Source: Geitlerinema sp. PCC 9228
GTDB lineage: Bacteria > Cyanobacteriota > Cyanobacteriia > Cyanobacteriales > PCC-9228
Length of the DNA: 45,969 bases
Assembly: GCF_001870905.1 (NCBI RefSeq)
Contig: NZ_LNDC01000076.1
Location: 1 to 45,969, forward strand
Direction of reading: 5' to 3'
Both the position numbers and the translations under genes were made by a program. The notes beneath the pieces are model-generated. The model was not told where the DNA came from and did not search any database. It saw only the letters and a program-made list of their open reading frames with translations. The first letter of the stretch is position 1. Every line of letters starts with the position of its first letter. Shown piece by piece: positions 8,367 through 18,519 of this stretch.

Positions 8367-8658
8367 CTGAGCCAAATATATTTCCGGTTCTGCCCGAAAA
8401 CACCAACATCAACCGAAAAAATCTTGAGGCAAGGTTTTTTCAGGTGGTGGTCTTTCGGGCAGACTTGTTCTGTCAGAGCGTGCGATCGCAACCAATTTTG
8501 CCATTGCCTCGATCGCCCTTGCTACCATTTGGCTATCCCCCACCAGCGATCGAAGGGAGTCTCCGTTGCCCTCCATCGCACTCCGAGTCCTTTCTACATG
8601 CAAGCCGAACGAGGCATCATAGATCGTAGAGCAAGCCAATTTTCAGGAGGGCCATATC

Positions 8659-8895
8659 GTGACCAACAAAAACGAAATCGAAGCGCAAAAAAGTACCGGC
8701 ATCCCAGGGGCGAGCAAACAAATCGGTAAATTTTTAAAAGAAACCAGAGAAGAACTCGGAAAAGTCGTCTGGCCCGATCGCAAACAACTCATCAGCGAGT
8801 CTACAGCCGTTATTTTAATGGTTATCCTCTCCGCCACTATTATTTATTTTGTCGATAGCTTCTTTAAGTGGGTTTCAGCACAGGTATTCGGATGA
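8659..8895 (+). CDS. secE: Preprotein translocase subunit SecE
   Basis: 78 residues from GTG 8659, preceded by AGGAGG at 8645-8650. It has the conserved motif FLKETREELGKVVWPDRKQL on the cytoplasmic side, then one membrane helix (about 52-72), as in short bacterial SecE. It stabilises SecY in the Sec channel. Its TGA overlaps the nusG ATG by ATGA, so the two are translationally coupled. The 292 bp before it, after tRNA-Trp, hold no recognisable gene. Confidence 0.95.
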   Translation: MTNKNEIEAQKSTGIPGASKQIGKFLKETREELGKVVWPDRKQLISESTAVILMVILSATIIYFVDSFFKWVSAQVFG

Positions 8896-9533
8896 ATTTT
8901 GCACCAGAAGAATCTTACGAACCCCATAAAACCAACGGCGACCTAGAAGGGAAAGACAGTTCCGAGTCCCCCAAACCCCGCTGGTACGCAGTTCAGGTGG
9001 CTTCTGGGTGCGAAAAGCGCGTGAAGCTCAACCTGGAACAGCGTCTCAAAACCCTCGATGTCGCCGATCGCATCGTGCAGATTGAAATTCCCCAAACCCC
9101 AGCGGTGAAAATCCGCAAAGACGGCAAACGCCAGCCCACCGCCGAAAAAGTCTTTCCCGGTTATATTCTCATCGAAATGATTCTCGATGACGAAACCTGG
9201 GCGGTTGTAAAAAATACCCCCAATGTGATTAACTTTGTGGGGGCAGAACAGCAACGCGGCTACGGAAGAGGGCGCGGGCACGTCAAACCCATGCCTTTAA
9301 GCCCCTCAGAAATTCGGCGGATCTTCCAGCAAACCAAAGAACAGGAACCGGAAATCAAAGTTTCCCTGGCCCCCTCCGACAAAATTGTGGTCCTGTCGGG
9401 TCCGTTCAAAGACTTTGAAGGGGAAGTCATCGAAGTGAGCCCCGAACGTAGCAAGCTCAAAGCGTTGCTGTCCATTTTTGGGCGCGATACGCCCGTGGAA
9501 CTAGAGTTCAACCAAGTTGAAAAGCAAAACTGA
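8892..9533 (+). CDS. nusG: Transcription termination/antitermination factor NusG
   Basis: 213 residues from ATG 8892, which overlaps the secE stop. A GTG at 8868 in the same frame lies inside secE and is rejected. The NGN domain is seen in WYAVQVASGCEKRVKLNLEQR and FPGYILIEM with the N-terminal VKNTPNVINFVG turn. The KOW domain is seen in SDKIVVLSGPFKDFEGEVIEV. It binds RNA polymerase and couples it to the ribosome or Rho. Confidence 0.96.
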   Translation: MNFAPEESYEPHKTNGDLEGKDSSESPKPRWYAVQVASGCEKRVKLNLEQRLKTLDVADRIVQIEIPQTPAVKIRKDGKRQPTAEKVFPGYILIEMILDDETWAVVKNTPNVINFVGAEQQRGYGRGRGHVKPMPLSPSEIRRIFQQTKEQEPEIKVSLAPSDKIVVLSGPFKDFEGEVIEVSPERSKLKALLSIFGRDTPVELEFNQVEKQN

Positions 9534-9538
9534 AGTAA

Positions 9539-9964
9539 ATGGCCAAGAAAGTCGTTGCACTCATCAAATTAGCCCTAGAAGCCGGCAAAGCCAACCCCGC
9601 CCCACCCGTAGGTCCCGCCTTGGGTCAGCATGGCGTCAACATCATGGCGTTTTGTAAAGAATACAACGCCAAAACCGCCGACCAAGCCGGGTTGGTGATT
9701 CCGGTGGAAATCTCGGTCTACGAAGACCGCAGTTTTACCTTCGTCCTCAAGACCCCGCCAGCCGCCGTTTTGATTATGAAAGCAGCGGGGATCCAGAAAG
9801 GGTCTGGAGAACCTAACCGCAACAAAGTGGGTGCCATCACCCGCGACCAGTTGCGGGAAATCGCCGAGACCAAAATGCCCGACCTCAACGCCACCGACAT
9901 GGATGCGGCCATGCGCATCGTAGAAGGTACGGCACGCAATATGGGCGTTACGGTTAAAGATTAG
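9539..9964 (+). CDS. rplK: 50S ribosomal protein L11
   Basis: 141 residues, full length. It has the hallmark [20 protein letters not shown] and the C-terminal RNA-binding part ending [15 protein letters not shown]. It starts 5 bp after nusG, so it is cotranscribed. Part of the GTPase-associated stalk base with L10/L12. Confidence 0.97.
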   Translation: MAKKVVALIKLALEAGKANPAPPVGPALGQHGVNIMAFCKEYNAKTADQAGLVIPVEISVYEDRSFTFVLKTPPAAVLIMKAAGIQKGSGEPNRNKVGAITRDQLREIAETKMPDLNATDMDAAMRIVEGTARNMGVTVKD

Positions 9965-10051
9965 AATTTTTGTTTTTTGCCTCCAGCAAGAGAAATTTGT
10001 TGTTAGTGGGGAAGAAGAAACTTGGCTTCGCTATTACCCCAGGAGAAAATT

Positions 10052-10774
10052 ATGGCTAGAAAACCTTCCCGTCGTCTGAGAGAACTCCAACAAAAAGTCG
10101 AAAACCGTCCCTACGAAGCCACCGAAGCCCTGAACCTGCTCAAGGAAACTGCTACGGCCAATTTTCCCGAGTCGGCGGAAGCTCACGTGCGTTTGGGCAT
10201 TAACCCCAAATATACCGACCAGCAGCTTCGTACTACTGTGTCTTTGCCGAAAGGTACCGGTCAAACCATCCGCGTTGCTGTCATTGCCAAAGGCGAGAAA
10301 GTGAACGAAGCCAGCAACGCCGGTGCAGATGTGGTCGGTTCGGAAGATTTGATTACAGAAATCCAGCAAGGCCGGATGGATTTTGACCGGGTGATTGCCA
10401 CCCCAGATATGATGCCGCAAGTGGCCAAACTGGGACGTTTGTTGGGTCCGCGCGGCATGATGCCCTCGCCAAAAGCCGGTACTGTGACTACGGATATTGC
10501 GCCGGCAGTTCAGGAATTTAAAGCCGGAAAATTGGAATTTCGCTCCGATCGCACGGGGATCGTCCACGTGATTTTTGGCAAAGCGGCTTTCCCCACAGAA
10601 GATTTGCTGGCGAATTTGAAGGCCCTGCAAGAGTGCATCGATCGCAACAAGCCGGCAGGGGCGAAAGGACGCTACTGGCGCAGCTTGCACGTGGCGGCTA
10701 CGATGGGGCCCTCTATTGAAGTGGACGTTAGTGGCCTGCAAGATTTGAAAGCCGAGGTTGCGTACGGTTCGTAA
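10052..10774 (+). CDS. rplA: 50S ribosomal protein L1
   Basis: 240 residues from ATG 10052 with AGGAG at 10041-10045. An upstream start at 10022 adds ten residues unlike the family. Blocks: [44 protein letters not shown] and [17 protein letters not shown]1 binds 23S rRNA and usually represses its own mRNA; an operator was not identified here. Confidence 0.97.
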   Translation: MARKPSRRLRELQQKVENRPYEATEALNLLKETATANFPESAEAHVRLGINPKYTDQQLRTTVSLPKGTGQTIRVAVIAKGEKVNEASNAGADVVGSEDLITEIQQGRMDFDRVIATPDMMPQVAKLGRLLGPRGMMPSPKAGTVTTDIAPAVQEFKAGKLEFRSDRTGIVHVIFGKAAFPTEDLLANLKALQECIDRNKPAGAKGRYWRSLHVAATMGPSIEVDVSGLQDLKAEVAYGS

Positions 10775-10786
10775 GTAGGGTATAAT
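10758..10786 (+). promoter_or_regulatory. Predicted promoter for rplJ-rplL
   Basis: TTGCGT (10758-10763) and TATAAT (10781-10786) are separated by 17 bp, close to the housekeeping consensus. It overlaps the rplA stop codon and would start a leader of about 345 nt before rplJ. Confidence 0.6.
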
Positions 10787-10792
10787 ATTTAT

Positions 10793-11137
10793 TTGTGCCT
10801 AACCGTCACGACCGCCAGGCTGTGCGCGCAGGAACCAGCGATCGCGCTGGGAAACCAACAAAAATCGAACGAAGAGCAAGCATGCGTCAACGCTGAAGAC
10901 AGCAGGGGCGAAATGCTTAATGGCCTGCCGAGGCTTGTTCGCTAGCTGTTTCTTCGTTTTCCCACTTCTCGCTGCCATGGGAGAAGAAAATTTGGCTTCG
11001 CCAACTGGGAAAATGAAGAAGCCGTCTAGGAACAACCCCGGATCTGGTTATCCGGGGTTCTTTTGTGGGACCTCGACCGGCCGGCCCCCACATGAAATCG
11101 AACCGCCCCCAAGGTGGTTGTAGGAGGTGAAACTGGT
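10793..11137 (+). ncRNA. L10 (rplJ-rplL) mRNA leader
   Basis: About 345 nt without a gene between rplA and rplJ, a length and place typical of the L10 leader, where L10-(L12)4 binds its own mRNA and represses translation. The limits are inferred from the promoter above. A strong hairpin with T-run (11031-11064) near its end could serve as an attenuator. The secondary structure was not computed. Confidence 0.5.
11031..11064 (+). terminator. Attenuator-like terminator in the rplJ leader
   Basis: AACCCCGGAT and ATCCGGGGTT form a 10-bp stem with a short loop, followed by CTTTTG. It lies 74 nt before rplJ, inside the transcript, so it should act conditionally or partially. Confidence 0.7.
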
Positions 11138-11710
11138 GTGGCTAAGACCCTAGCAGAGAAAAAAGCCATTGTAGAGGATTTAAAACAAGAGCTGAGCGAT
11201 TCGCAAGTCGTGGTGGCGATCGGCTATCAAGGGCTGACGGTTGCCGAGATTACCGATCTGCGCAAGCGCCTGCGGGATACGGGCAGCGTTTGTAAGGTCA
11301 CCAAAAATACGCTCATGGGGATTGCCGTAGATGGCGACGACCGATGGCAGCCCGTGCAGGAGTTCCTGCGGCAAGATACCGCTTTCCTGTTCCTCAAAGA
11401 TGATTTGAGCGGCGCGATTAAAGCCTATCAGGACTTCCAGAAGGACACCAAGAAAACCGAATTGCGCGGTGGTGTCATGGAAGGTCGGGCTTTAAATGAG
11501 GAAGAAGTGAAAGCGATCGCTGACCTCCCTTCCCGCGAAGAACTCATGGCACGGATTGCCGGTGCCATTCAAGCCGTTCCCACCCGCGTGGCCGCAGGCA
11601 CCAAAGCCGTTCCCACCAAAGTGGCTGTGGGCATCAACGAAGTGCCCTCCAAACTGGCTCGCGCCCTCAAAGCCGTATCCGAACAAGAACAATCCCAGGA
11701 TGCCGCTTAA
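11138..11710 (+). CDS. rplJ: 50S ribosomal protein L10
   Basis: 190 residues from GTG 11138 with AGGAGG at 11122-11127 (spacing 10). The GTG at 11114 lies before that site and is rejected. It has the N-terminal VEDLKQELSDSQVVVAIGYQ, a core TDLRKRLRDTGSVCKVTKNT, and an Ala/Val-rich C-terminal helix that anchors L12 dimers. Internal repeats (AVPTRVAAGTKAVPTKVA) lie near the end. Confidence 0.95.
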   Translation: MAKTLAEKKAIVEDLKQELSDSQVVVAIGYQGLTVAEITDLRKRLRDTGSVCKVTKNTLMGIAVDGDDRWQPVQEFLRQDTAFLFLKDDLSGAIKAYQDFQKDTKKTELRGGVMEGRALNEEEVKAIADLPSREELMARIAGAIQAVPTRVAAGTKAVPTKVAVGINEVPSKLARALKAVSEQEQSQDAA

Positions 11711-11788
11711 GTTCGACCGGCTGTCAGCAAACTCGACCAACAAAAGCATTTGCTTTGTTTGAATTCAATCTTGTAGGAGGTTATTTTA

Positions 11789-12196
11789 ATGTCTGCCAAA
11801 ACCGACGAAATTCTCGAACAGCTAAAATCCCTCAGCTTGTTGGAAGCTTCCGAACTGGTCAAGCAAATTGAAGATGCCTTCGGCGTTGATGCTTCTGCCT
11901 CTGGCGGCGGCATGATGATGATGGCACCCGGTGCTGTTGCCGGTGGCGGTGGCGGCGAAGCTGAAGAAGCTGCCGAAGAACAAACTGAATTTGACGTCAT
12001 TTTGGAAGAAGTTCCCGCTGATAAGAAAATTGCCATTCTGAAAGTGGTGCGTGGCATCACCGGTTTGGGACTGAAAGAAGCCAAAGACATGGTGGAAGCA
12101 ACTCCCAAACCCCTCAAAGAAGGTGCCGACAAAGAAACTGCCGAAGACCTCAAGAAGCAGTTGGAAGACGCGGGCGCTAAAGTTACCGTTAAGTAG
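11789..12196 (+). CDS. rplL: 50S ribosomal protein L7/L12
   Basis: 135 residues. N-terminal dimerisation domain ([20 protein letters not shown]), an Ala/Gly/Met-rich hinge at about 45-65, and a C-terminal domain with [20 protein letters not shown], which contacts translation factors. AGGAGG lies 9 nt before ATG 11789. Confidence 0.97.
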   Translation: MSAKTDEILEQLKSLSLLEASELVKQIEDAFGVDASASGGGMMMMAPGAVAGGGGGEAEEAAEEQTEFDVILEEVPADKKIAILKVVRGITGLGLKEAKDMVEATPKPLKEGADKETAEDLKKQLEDAGAKVTVK

Positions 12197-12225
12197 TGGG
12201 AGTTTTTCCCTATTCCCGATTTTTT

Positions 12226-12270
12226 GCCTTCAGGGACCAGCAACTTGCTGCTGGTCCCTGAAGGCTTTTT
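12226..12270 (+). terminator. Terminator of the ribosomal protein cluster
   Basis: GCCTTCAGGGACCAGCA pairs with TGCTGGTCCCTGAAGGC in a 17-bp stem with a 6-nt loop, then seven T. It ends the secE-rplL transcripts. Confidence 0.95.
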
Positions 12271-12747
12271 TCTTAGGAATTTCTTTAAAACAAGCGATCG
12301 CATGACAGACAATAAAAATAAACCCAAAAATCCCCTACTTTTCCCTTATTTTAAATAATTTATTTTCAGCAAAAAGCGTTTTCAAACAAAAATTTTCCCA
12401 ACCAAAAACCAACACCCCAAGCAAGTGGTACCTCCGGAATTGTTCGCAAAAAAATTTATCTAAAAACTGACATGGATTCCCCAAGCACTCCCACTTACCA
12501 ATCACCTACAAACATACCACCAAGCAACCGTCCCGTACTAGGTTCGGTAAACACGCCTACAAGATTTCCGCCGCTTCCAAGCACTATAGAAGTAAGGACC
12601 TAAGTTCGGAAAAATTAATACCGTACAGGAACCAAACCCCCCTATAGCAGGTATTCATTATTGTTCCTCCTCAGAGCGATCGCATCGCCCTGAGAACATG
12701 GCTAAAGCAGCCACATCCTTGTAGTTATTGATTGGAAAAGGCATCCT
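12271..12747. other. Gene-free region upstream of dnaK
   Basis: 477 bp, AT-rich in its first half, with no convincing open frame, no CIRCE-type inverted repeat and no clear sigma-70 promoter by eye. It presumably holds the dnaK promoter and 5' untranslated region. Confidence 0.6.
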
Positions 12748-14706
12748 ATGGGTAAAGTAGTTGGCATTGACCTGGGAACCACAAACTCCGTCGTCGCCGT
12801 AATGGAAGGCGGCAAACCAACCGTCATCGCAAACGCCGAAGGCGGACGGACCACTCCCTCCGTCGTCGCCTACGATCCCAAGAAAAACGGCGAGCGCCTC
12901 GTCGGGCAAATCGCCAAGCGTGGGGCAGTCATGAACCCCACCAACACCTTCTATTCTGTCAAGCGTTTCATCGGGCGGAAATTCAACGAAGTCACCCACG
13001 AAACCGACGAAGTCTCCTACAAAGTCCTGCGGGATGACAGCGGCAACGTGAAGCTAGACTGCCCCGCCACCGAAAAACAATTCGCCCCCGAAGAAATTTC
13101 CGCGCAAGTTCTGCGCAAGCTGGCCGAAGATGCCGGCCAATATCTCGGCGAACCCGTTACCCAGGCCGTCATCACCGTACCCGCATACTTTAACGACTCC
13201 CAGCGACAAGCCACCAAAGACGCCGGCAAAATCGCCGGATTGGAAGTGCTGCGCATCATCAACGAGCCCACCGCCGCCTCCCTCGCCTACGGATTGGACA
13301 AGAAAGAAAACGAAACCATTCTAGTCTTCGACCTAGGTGGCGGCACCTTCGACGTTTCCATCCTCGAAGTAGGCGACGGCGTATTTGAAGTTCTCGCTAC
13401 CTCCGGCGACACCCACTTGGGCGGTGACGACTTCGACGAGAAAATCGTCAACTACCTCGCCGACGAATTCCAACGGCAGGAAGGTATCGACCTACGCAAA
13501 GACAAACAAGCCCTACAAAGGCTCATGGGTGCTGCGGAAGGCGCCAAGATCGAACTATCCAACGTCACCCAAGCCGAAATCAACCTGCCCTTCATCACCG
13601 CAACCCAAGACGGTCCCAAGCACCTAGAAATGACCCTAACCAGGGCCAAATTTGAAGAACTGTGCTCCGAACTCATTGACCGTTGCCGCACCCCCGTCGA
13701 AAAAGCTCTAGAAGACGCCAAACTCAGCAAGAACGACATCAACGAAGTAGTTCTCGTGGGCGGTTCTACCCGGATTCCCGCCGTCAAAGAAGTGGTCAAG
13801 AAGCTGCTGGGTAGAGAAGCCAACCAAAGCGTCAACCCCGACGAAGTGGTTGCCATTGGCGCTGCCATTCAAGCCGGCGTCTTAGCTGGGGAAGTCAAAG
13901 ACATCCTATTGCTCGACGTTACGCCCTTATCTCTGGGTGTGGAAACCCTTGGCGGCGTCATGACCAAAATTATTCCACGCAACACCACCATTCCTACCAA
14001 GAAATCAGAGGTGTTCTCAACGGCGGTGGATGGTCAGACCAACGTGGAAATCCACGTTCTCCAAGGCGAGCGCGAAATGTCGAAAGACAACAAGAGCTTG
14101 GGCACCTTCCGCCTCGATGGCATTCCCCCAGCACCCCGCGGCGTTCCTCAAATTGAGGTAACCTTCGATATCGACGCCAACGGCATTCTCAACGTCAGCG
14201 CCAAGGATAAAGGCACGGGCAAAGAGCAATCCATCAGCATTACTGGCGCTTCCACCCTCGATCAAAACGAAGTGGAACGCATGGTCAACGAAGCCGAACA
14301 AAATGCCCAAGCCGACAAAGAGCGTCGCGAAAAAATCGACACCAGGAACCAAGCCGACTCGTTGGCTTATCAAGCCAAGAAACAATTGGAAGAGCTGGGC
14401 GATAAAGTTCCCGCTGACGATAAGAGCAAGGTTGAAGACCTAACCAAGCAAATCCGAGATGAAATCGGTGAAGAAGGTCAGCAAAAAGATGTGGATCAAA
14501 TCGACACCGAGCGGGTCAAATCGCTGATGGAAGAACTGCAGCAAGCGCTGTACAATATCAGCAGCAACATCTACCAACAAGCCGGTGGTGACGGTGCCGG
14601 TGCTGGTGCCGGTGCTGCCGGTGGCGAGAACCCCAGTGGTGAAGGTTCCGCCGGGAAAAACGATGGTGACGATGTCATCGATGCTGAGTTCTCTGAAAAC
14701 AAGTAA
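12748..14706 (+). CDS. dnaK: Chaperone protein DnaK (Hsp70)
   Basis: 652 residues. Nucleotide-binding domain: [46 protein letters not shown] and [14 protein letters not shown]. Substrate domain: [15 protein letters not shown] with [17 protein letters not shown]. The Ala/Gly-rich tail ends [12 protein letters not shown], the acidic co-chaperone-facing end. Cyanobacteria usually have several DnaKs; the length and ending fit the main, DnaK2-like type, but that is an inference. No grpE or dnaJ is next to it. It folds and protects proteins with DnaJ and GrpE. Confidence 0.96.
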   Translation: MGKVVGIDLGTTNSVVAVMEGGKPTVIANAEGGRTTPSVVAYDPKKNGERLVGQIAKRGAVMNPTNTFYSVKRFIGRKFNEVTHETDEVSYKVLRDDSGNVKLDCPATEKQFAPEEISAQVLRKLAEDAGQYLGEPVTQAVITVPAYFNDSQRQATKDAGKIAGLEVLRIINEPTAASLAYGLDKKENETILVFDLGGGTFDVSILEVGDGVFEVLATSGDTHLGGDDFDEKIVNYLADEFQRQEGIDLRKDKQALQRLMGAAEGAKIELSNVTQAEINLPFITATQDGPKHLEMTLTRAKFEELCSELIDRCRTPVEKALEDAKLSKNDINEVVLVGGSTRIPAVKEVVKKLLGREANQSVNPDEVVAIGAAIQAGVLAGEVKDILLLDVTPLSLGVETLGGVMTKIIPRNTTIPTKKSEVFSTAVDGQTNVEIHVLQGEREMSKDNKSLGTFRLDGIPPAPRGVPQIEVTFDIDANGILNVSAKDKGTGKEQSISITGASTLDQNEVERMVNEAEQNAQADKERREKIDTRNQADSLAYQAKKQLEELGDKVPADDKSKVEDLTKQIRDEIGEEGQQKDVDQIDTERVKSLMEELQQALYNISSNIYQQAGGDGAGAGAGAAGGENPSGEGSAGKNDGDDVIDAEFSENK

Positions 14707-14768
14707 ATCTCCCCGATATAGCAGCAGAAAAGGTGTTGTTTCCTTGCCTTCTACCTAGCTGGCTAGCA

Positions 14769-14814
14769 GAGGAAGTCGTTAATCGAGCCAGGCTCGGTTT
14801 TCGGCTTCCTCTTT
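14769..14814 (+). terminator. Terminator after dnaK
   Basis: GAGGAAG pairs with CTTCCTC, enclosing a second hairpin CGAGCC/GGCTCG, and is followed by TTTC. It begins 62 bp after the dnaK stop. Confidence 0.7.
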
Positions 14815-14930
14815 CTATTTGCTTGGGAACCAAAAGGCGTGCATTTCTTCAAAGATTTTCTGTATATAGGACAATCGAACAACCTAATTTTTGATTAGCA
14901 GTTCGGTCGATCCGAGTTGGATGGCCGTTT

Positions 14931-15058
14931 TGAACCCAAATCCGATGTACATAAACCCACACCAATGTAGAGGTAGCGCTCTCGTGCCTACCCCTACAAA
15001 AGGAACGGGGGTTGCCCTGACAAAAAAATTATGGTTTTTCCATCTCGGATTTGGTATG
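14931..15058. mobile_element. MITE family B, copy 1
   Basis: About 128 bp with inverted ends AACCCAAATCCGATGTACAT and ATCTCGGATTTGGTAT. Its reverse complement aligns along its length with 22249-22381 (shared ATACCAA-TCC start, inner TTGTAGGGGT, and TGTAC-TCGGATTT end). It has no coding capacity. It sits between the dnaK terminator and the SLH gene, which starts 78 bp later. Confidence 0.65.
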
Positions 15059-15135
15059 AGTTGCTTGTTTTGTCACGATCGACTCAAGAAGCTTGTTAGA
15101 CTAAATGCACGATTTTCCAAGTTGGGGGAAGGGTT

Positions 15136-16668
15136 ATGAGTCCATCGCAACGTCACCAGCAGGTTTGGAATTTGCTGCGGAAATTGATTGCCGGTAGTGC
15201 CGTTGGTGTGGTTTTGGGAAGTTTGGGTACCAACATCGCTCTGGCACAGGAGCGATTCGCCGATTTGCAGGGGCATTGGGCAAGCGAATGTATTAACCGT
15301 TTGGCGAACAATCGCATGATTCGCGGCTATCGAGACAATACGTTCCGCCCCAACGAACCGGTGATGCGGGTGGAGTTGGCTGTGGTTTTGCAAACCGCTT
15401 TCCCCAATCGGGAAGAAAAACGCGAGTCTATTGATTTTGTGGATATTCCCCAGGGGTATTGGGCGGAATCTGCCATTCGCTACGCAACGCGCACGGGGTT
15501 TTTACAGGGATTTCCCGAGAAAATTTTTAAACCGGCAGAACCGTTGAGCAAGGCGGAAGTGCTGATGGCTTTGAGCAATGGATTGGAACTAGAAGCCAGC
15601 CAACCTGTTGAAGAAACTCTGTCGGAGTATTTTCAGGATGTGAGCGCGATTCCCGATTATGCCCAAAATGCGATCGCGGCAGCGGTGGAAGCAGGTTTGC
15701 TCGACCAACTACCGCAAGACAAACAACTGGCAGCCAACGACCTGGCAACCCGTGCTGAGGTAGCCTCGTTTTTGTGCCAAGCTTTGCAGATAGCCTCCCC
15801 ATCGGAAACTGTTGAGGAAACGCCAGAAACGCCCCCTGAATCAGCTCCCGCTACAATCCCCACTGAGGCACAACCCAGCACCGCTGTTGAGGAAACGCCG
15901 GAAACGCCCCCTGAATCAGCTCCCGCTACAACCCCCACTGAAATGCCTACGGAAAGCAAAACAGCAAGTTCGGAAAACGGAGAAGTTACAGCCACCCTTA
16001 CCTACGAAAAACAACAAGGGTTGGGCACTAATTTCCAGTTGCAGATAGAGCGGCAGGGAGAAACTTTGCCAGCCCAGTCGGTGCCCTTGCTACAAGGGGA
16101 ACAGGCACGGTTGATGCGGATGCGGGTGGTCGATGTTAGTGGCGATGCCGAACCAGAAATTTTGGTAGATTTGTATTCTGGAGGCATGCGATGCTGCCAC
16201 TATTCGTTGGTTTACCAACACAAAGGCGAAGCGGAAAATTATACTTCCATCAACCATTACTGGGGTAATGTTGGTTACGATTTGTTGGATTTAGATGGGG
16301 ATGGTAGGCCAGAATTTAGAAGTGCCGACGATCGCTTTGCCTACGAGTTTGCCAAGTTTGATGCCTCTGGGTTCCCCATTCAAATTTGGCAGTATCGAGA
16401 CGGCAAAATGGTTAATGTGACTCCTGAGTATCCCCAACAAATTTATGCCGATGCCTACAAATGGTGGGAAGCTTCTTATAAAAATTTGCAATCTACTGAA
16501 GACAAGGAAGTCAAAGGGTATCTGGCTGCCTATTTAGCCAATATGTACCATTTGGGAGCATCGGAAAAAGGTTGGCAAGTGCTGAAAAATATGTACGACA
16601 AAGAGGATAAGGACGAGTTTTTCCACCAACTCAGTCAATTTTTGGAAGATTTGGACTACTCGCGCTAA
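15136..16668 (+). CDS. SLH-domain exported protein with FG-GAP-like C-terminal region
   Basis: 510 residues. Signal peptide: basic start, hydrophobic core about 16-36, likely cleavage after ALA near residue 37. Three SLH-like segments follow: about 39-85 (FADLQGHWASECI), 99-147 (FVDIPQGYWAESAIRYA) and 165-213 (weaker). A Pro/Glu/Thr linker contains a near-perfect repeat of about 25 residues (EETPETPPESAPAT twice). The C-terminal part has Asp-rich turns as in FG-GAP/VCBS proteins (DVSGDAEPEILVD and DLDGDGRPEFRSADD). SLH domains bind cell-wall polymers, so it is likely fixed at the cell surface or outer envelope. Function beyond that is unknown. Confidence 0.8.
   Translation: MSPSQRHQQVWNLLRKLIAGSAVGVVLGSLGTNIALAQERFADLQGHWASECINRLANNRMIRGYRDNTFRPNEPVMRVELAVVLQTAFPNREEKRESIDFVDIPQGYWAESAIRYATRTGFLQGFPEKIFKPAEPLSKAEVLMALSNGLELEASQPVEETLSEYFQDVSAIPDYAQNAIAAAVEAGLLDQLPQDKQLAANDLATRAEVASFLCQALQIASPSETVEETPETPPESAPATIPTEAQPSTAVEETPETPPESAPATTPTEMPTESKTASSENGEVTATLTYEKQQGLGTNFQLQIERQGETLPAQSVPLLQGEQARLMRMRVVDVSGDAEPEILVDLYSGGMRCCHYSLVYQHKGEAENYTSINHYWGNVGYDLLDLDGDGRPEFRSADDRFAYEFAKFDASGFPIQIWQYRDGKMVNVTPEYPQQIYADAYKWWEASYKNLQSTEDKEVKGYLAAYLANMYHLGASEKGWQVLKNMYDKEDKDEFFHQLSQFLEDLDYSR
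15806..15942 (+). repeat. Tandem repeat in the linker of the SLH gene
   Basis: Two copies of about 58 bp (from about 15808 and 15885), each coding for EETPETPPESAPAT-PTE, differ at only a few bases. The recent duplication lengthens the linker. Confidence 0.8.
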
Positions 16669-16694
16669 GCCTATCTTCTCCGTTTCTGGGATGC

Positions 16695-16818
16695 CACCAT
16701 TTCTGAAAAATGATAATTTTTGGGAATTTCCCCATTTCCCTGGTAGGGGCGCTCACACATTGCACCCCGACAAAAATACACCGTTTATTTATTGCAAGCT
16801 TTTAAGAAATGGGATGGC
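16695..16818. mobile_element. MITE family A, copy 3 (diverged)
   Basis: It has the ends CACCATTTCTGAAAAATG at the left and AAGAAATGGGATGG at the right, and an inner CCCTGGTAGGGGCGCTCAC that matches copy 2 in order. The right part is eroded (TGCAAGCTTTTAAGAAATGG). It is an old copy downstream of the SLH gene. Confidence 0.6.
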
Positions 16819-17091
16819 AATGATTGGATTGCGTTTTCGTGGAAAGGCTTCGGCTTGGTCTCTGAGGATGAAAGAAAAAAAGTGAAATTTTTTTGGCTAT
16901 CTCCCCAAATATGGTATCTCGTTGGTAGACGCTTTTAGATAATGGGAATAGACGCAGTTTTCAAATCAAAGACACTATTCCCATTCGTAGTCTCGTGCGA
17001 TTTGAAGGCCAAAATTTATTGAGAATCGATCTCGAGGTGTGGGAGGTGGGTTCTAGGGGCGATCGCGATCGCCCCCAATTCAAAAAGTTCC
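16819..17091. other. Gene-free stretch with a HIP1 palindrome
   Basis: No convincing gene. A frame reading FQIKDTIPIRSLVRFEGQN (about 16960-17020) looks protein-like but has no start and no family I recognise. At 17056-17075 lies a perfect 20-bp palindrome, GGGGCGATCGCGATCGCCCC, made of overlapping HIP1 octamers, 17 bp past the icd stop codon. Confidence 0.5.
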
Positions 17092-18519
17092 TTAAAAATG
17101 ACTAATAATCGCCTCAGCAAACTCAGAACACTTGAGCGGTTTGTCTACTGGCGGGTCCATCATGCGGGCCAAATCGTAGGTCACTTCCCGATTGGCGATC
17201 GCAGTTGCCACCCCTTGACGCATCAAATCTGCAGCTTCCTGCCATCCCAAATACTCCAGCATCATCAACCCCGACAAAATCAACGAACCGGGATTGATAC
17301 GATCCAAACCAGCATGTTTGGGGGCGGTTCCGTGGGTCGCTTCAAAAATCGCCGCCTTATCGCCAATATTGGCACCAGGTGCCATGCCCAAACCGCCAAC
17401 CACCGCAGCGGCAGCATCGGATAGATAATCACCATTGAGATTGGTCGTTGCCAAAATGGAATATTCCCCAGGGCGGGTTTGAATTTGTTGGAAAATGCTA
17501 TCGGCAATGCGATCGTTAACCATCACCTTCTCTTGCCATTGCCCATTGCCGTGGGTTTCCCAAATCGCATCCAATACCCCTTGCACTTCTTGACAGACCT
17601 CCTCTTGACGTTGTGGGGTCAGCGAATCGTATCCCGGTTCCACCATGCGCGCGTTGGCATCCAAACTCAAATCGGGATCGGCTTCCTTATTGCTCAAAAT
17701 CCAAGATTCCCGTTCGGTGATGCATTCCTGGCGAAACTCGGTGGTTGCCAGTTCGTAACCCCAGTCGCGAAACGCCCCTTCGGTGTATTTCATAATGTTG
17801 CCCTTGTGAACCAGGGTCACCGTTTGTTTTTCCTTGGGTAAGCGCAACGCATGTTCGATAGCGCGACGGACCAATCGTTGGGAACCGGTTTTGCTGATCG
17901 GTTTAATGCCAATTCCCGAATCCAGACGAATTTGCTTCTCGCCCAACTCCGGCGAATTGGGAATCATGGTTTCATTGAGGTATTGAATGAGTTTTTGGCA
18001 AGCCTCGGTCCCTTCGTGCCATTCCACGCCCAGATAAATATCTTCGGTATTTTCCCGATAAACAATGACATCGAGGCGTTCGGGATGTTTGTGGGGAGAA
18101 GGCGTCCCGGAATAGTATTTACAGGGGCGTACGCAGGCATACAGGTCAAAAATTTGCCGCAGGGCCACATTCAAAGAACGAATGCCACCACCAACGGGTG
18201 TGGTGAGTGGACCTTTAATAGCAACGCCGTATTCAGAAATCGCTTGAATGGTTTCGGCGGGCAAATATTGAAACGTACCGTAGTGGGCGCAGGCTTCATC
18301 ACCCGCATAGATTTTAAACCAGTTAATTTGGCGACTGTCGCCGTAGGCAGTCTGTACCGCCGCATCAATAACTTTTTGAGTCGCCGGCCAAATATCCACC
18401 CCGGTACCGTCGCCGCGAATGAAGGGAATTACCGGATAATTGGGGACGATAGGTTTGCCGTCTTCAAAGGTAATGCGTTCACCTTTTTCTGGGGGAATAA
18501 TTTTTTGATATTCCGTCAT
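17092..18519 (-). CDS. icd: NADP-dependent isocitrate dehydrogenase
   Basis: 475 residues, the cyanobacterial length. Landmarks: [33 protein letters not shown] (substrate-binding phosphorylation-loop serine), [32 protein letters not shown], and [20 protein letters not shown] followed by [13 protein letters not shown] (metal and NADP site). It oxidises isocitrate to 2-oxoglutarate, the carbon skeleton for ammonium assimilation and the nitrogen-status signal in cyanobacteria. The upstream 337 bp, shared with divergent carB, should hold both promoters; no certain NtcA box was found. Confidence 0.97.
   Translation of the reverse strand: MTEYQKIIPPEKGERITFEDGKPIVPNYPVIPFIRGDGTGVDIWPATQKVIDAAVQTAYGDSRQINWFKIYAGDEACAHYGTFQYLPAETIQAISEYGVAIKGPLTTPVGGGIRSLNVALRQIFDLYACVRPCKYYSGTPSPHKHPERLDVIVYRENTEDIYLGVEWHEGTEACQKLIQYLNETMIPNSPELGEKQIRLDSGIGIKPISKTGSQRLVRRAIEHALRLPKEKQTVTLVHKGNIMKYTEGAFRDWGYELATTEFRQECITERESWILSNKEADPDLSLDANARMVEPGYDSLTPQRQEEVCQEVQGVLDAIWETHGNGQWQEKVMVNDRIADSIFQQIQTRPGEYSILATTNLNGDYLSDAAAAVVGGLGMAPGANIGDKAAIFEATHGTAPKHAGLDRINPGSLILSGLMMLEYLGWQEAADLMRQGVATAIANREVTYDLARMMDPPVDKPLKCSEFAEAIISHF

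Noticed and set aside
8868-8891. GTG start for nusG at 8868
   Set aside because: It lies inside secE and adds residues unlike NusG; ATG 8892 overlaps the secE stop as ATGA.
10034-10741. 235-residue frame opposite rplA
   Set aside because: His/Phe-rich antisense shadow of rplA.
15806-15942. Repeats in the SLH gene as a CRISPR-like array
   Set aside because: Only two units, in frame, coding a Pro/Glu/Thr linker.
16955-17025. Possible gene fragment reading FQIKDTIPIRSLVRFEGQN
   Set aside because: No start, no recognised family and only about 25 codons; noted but not called.
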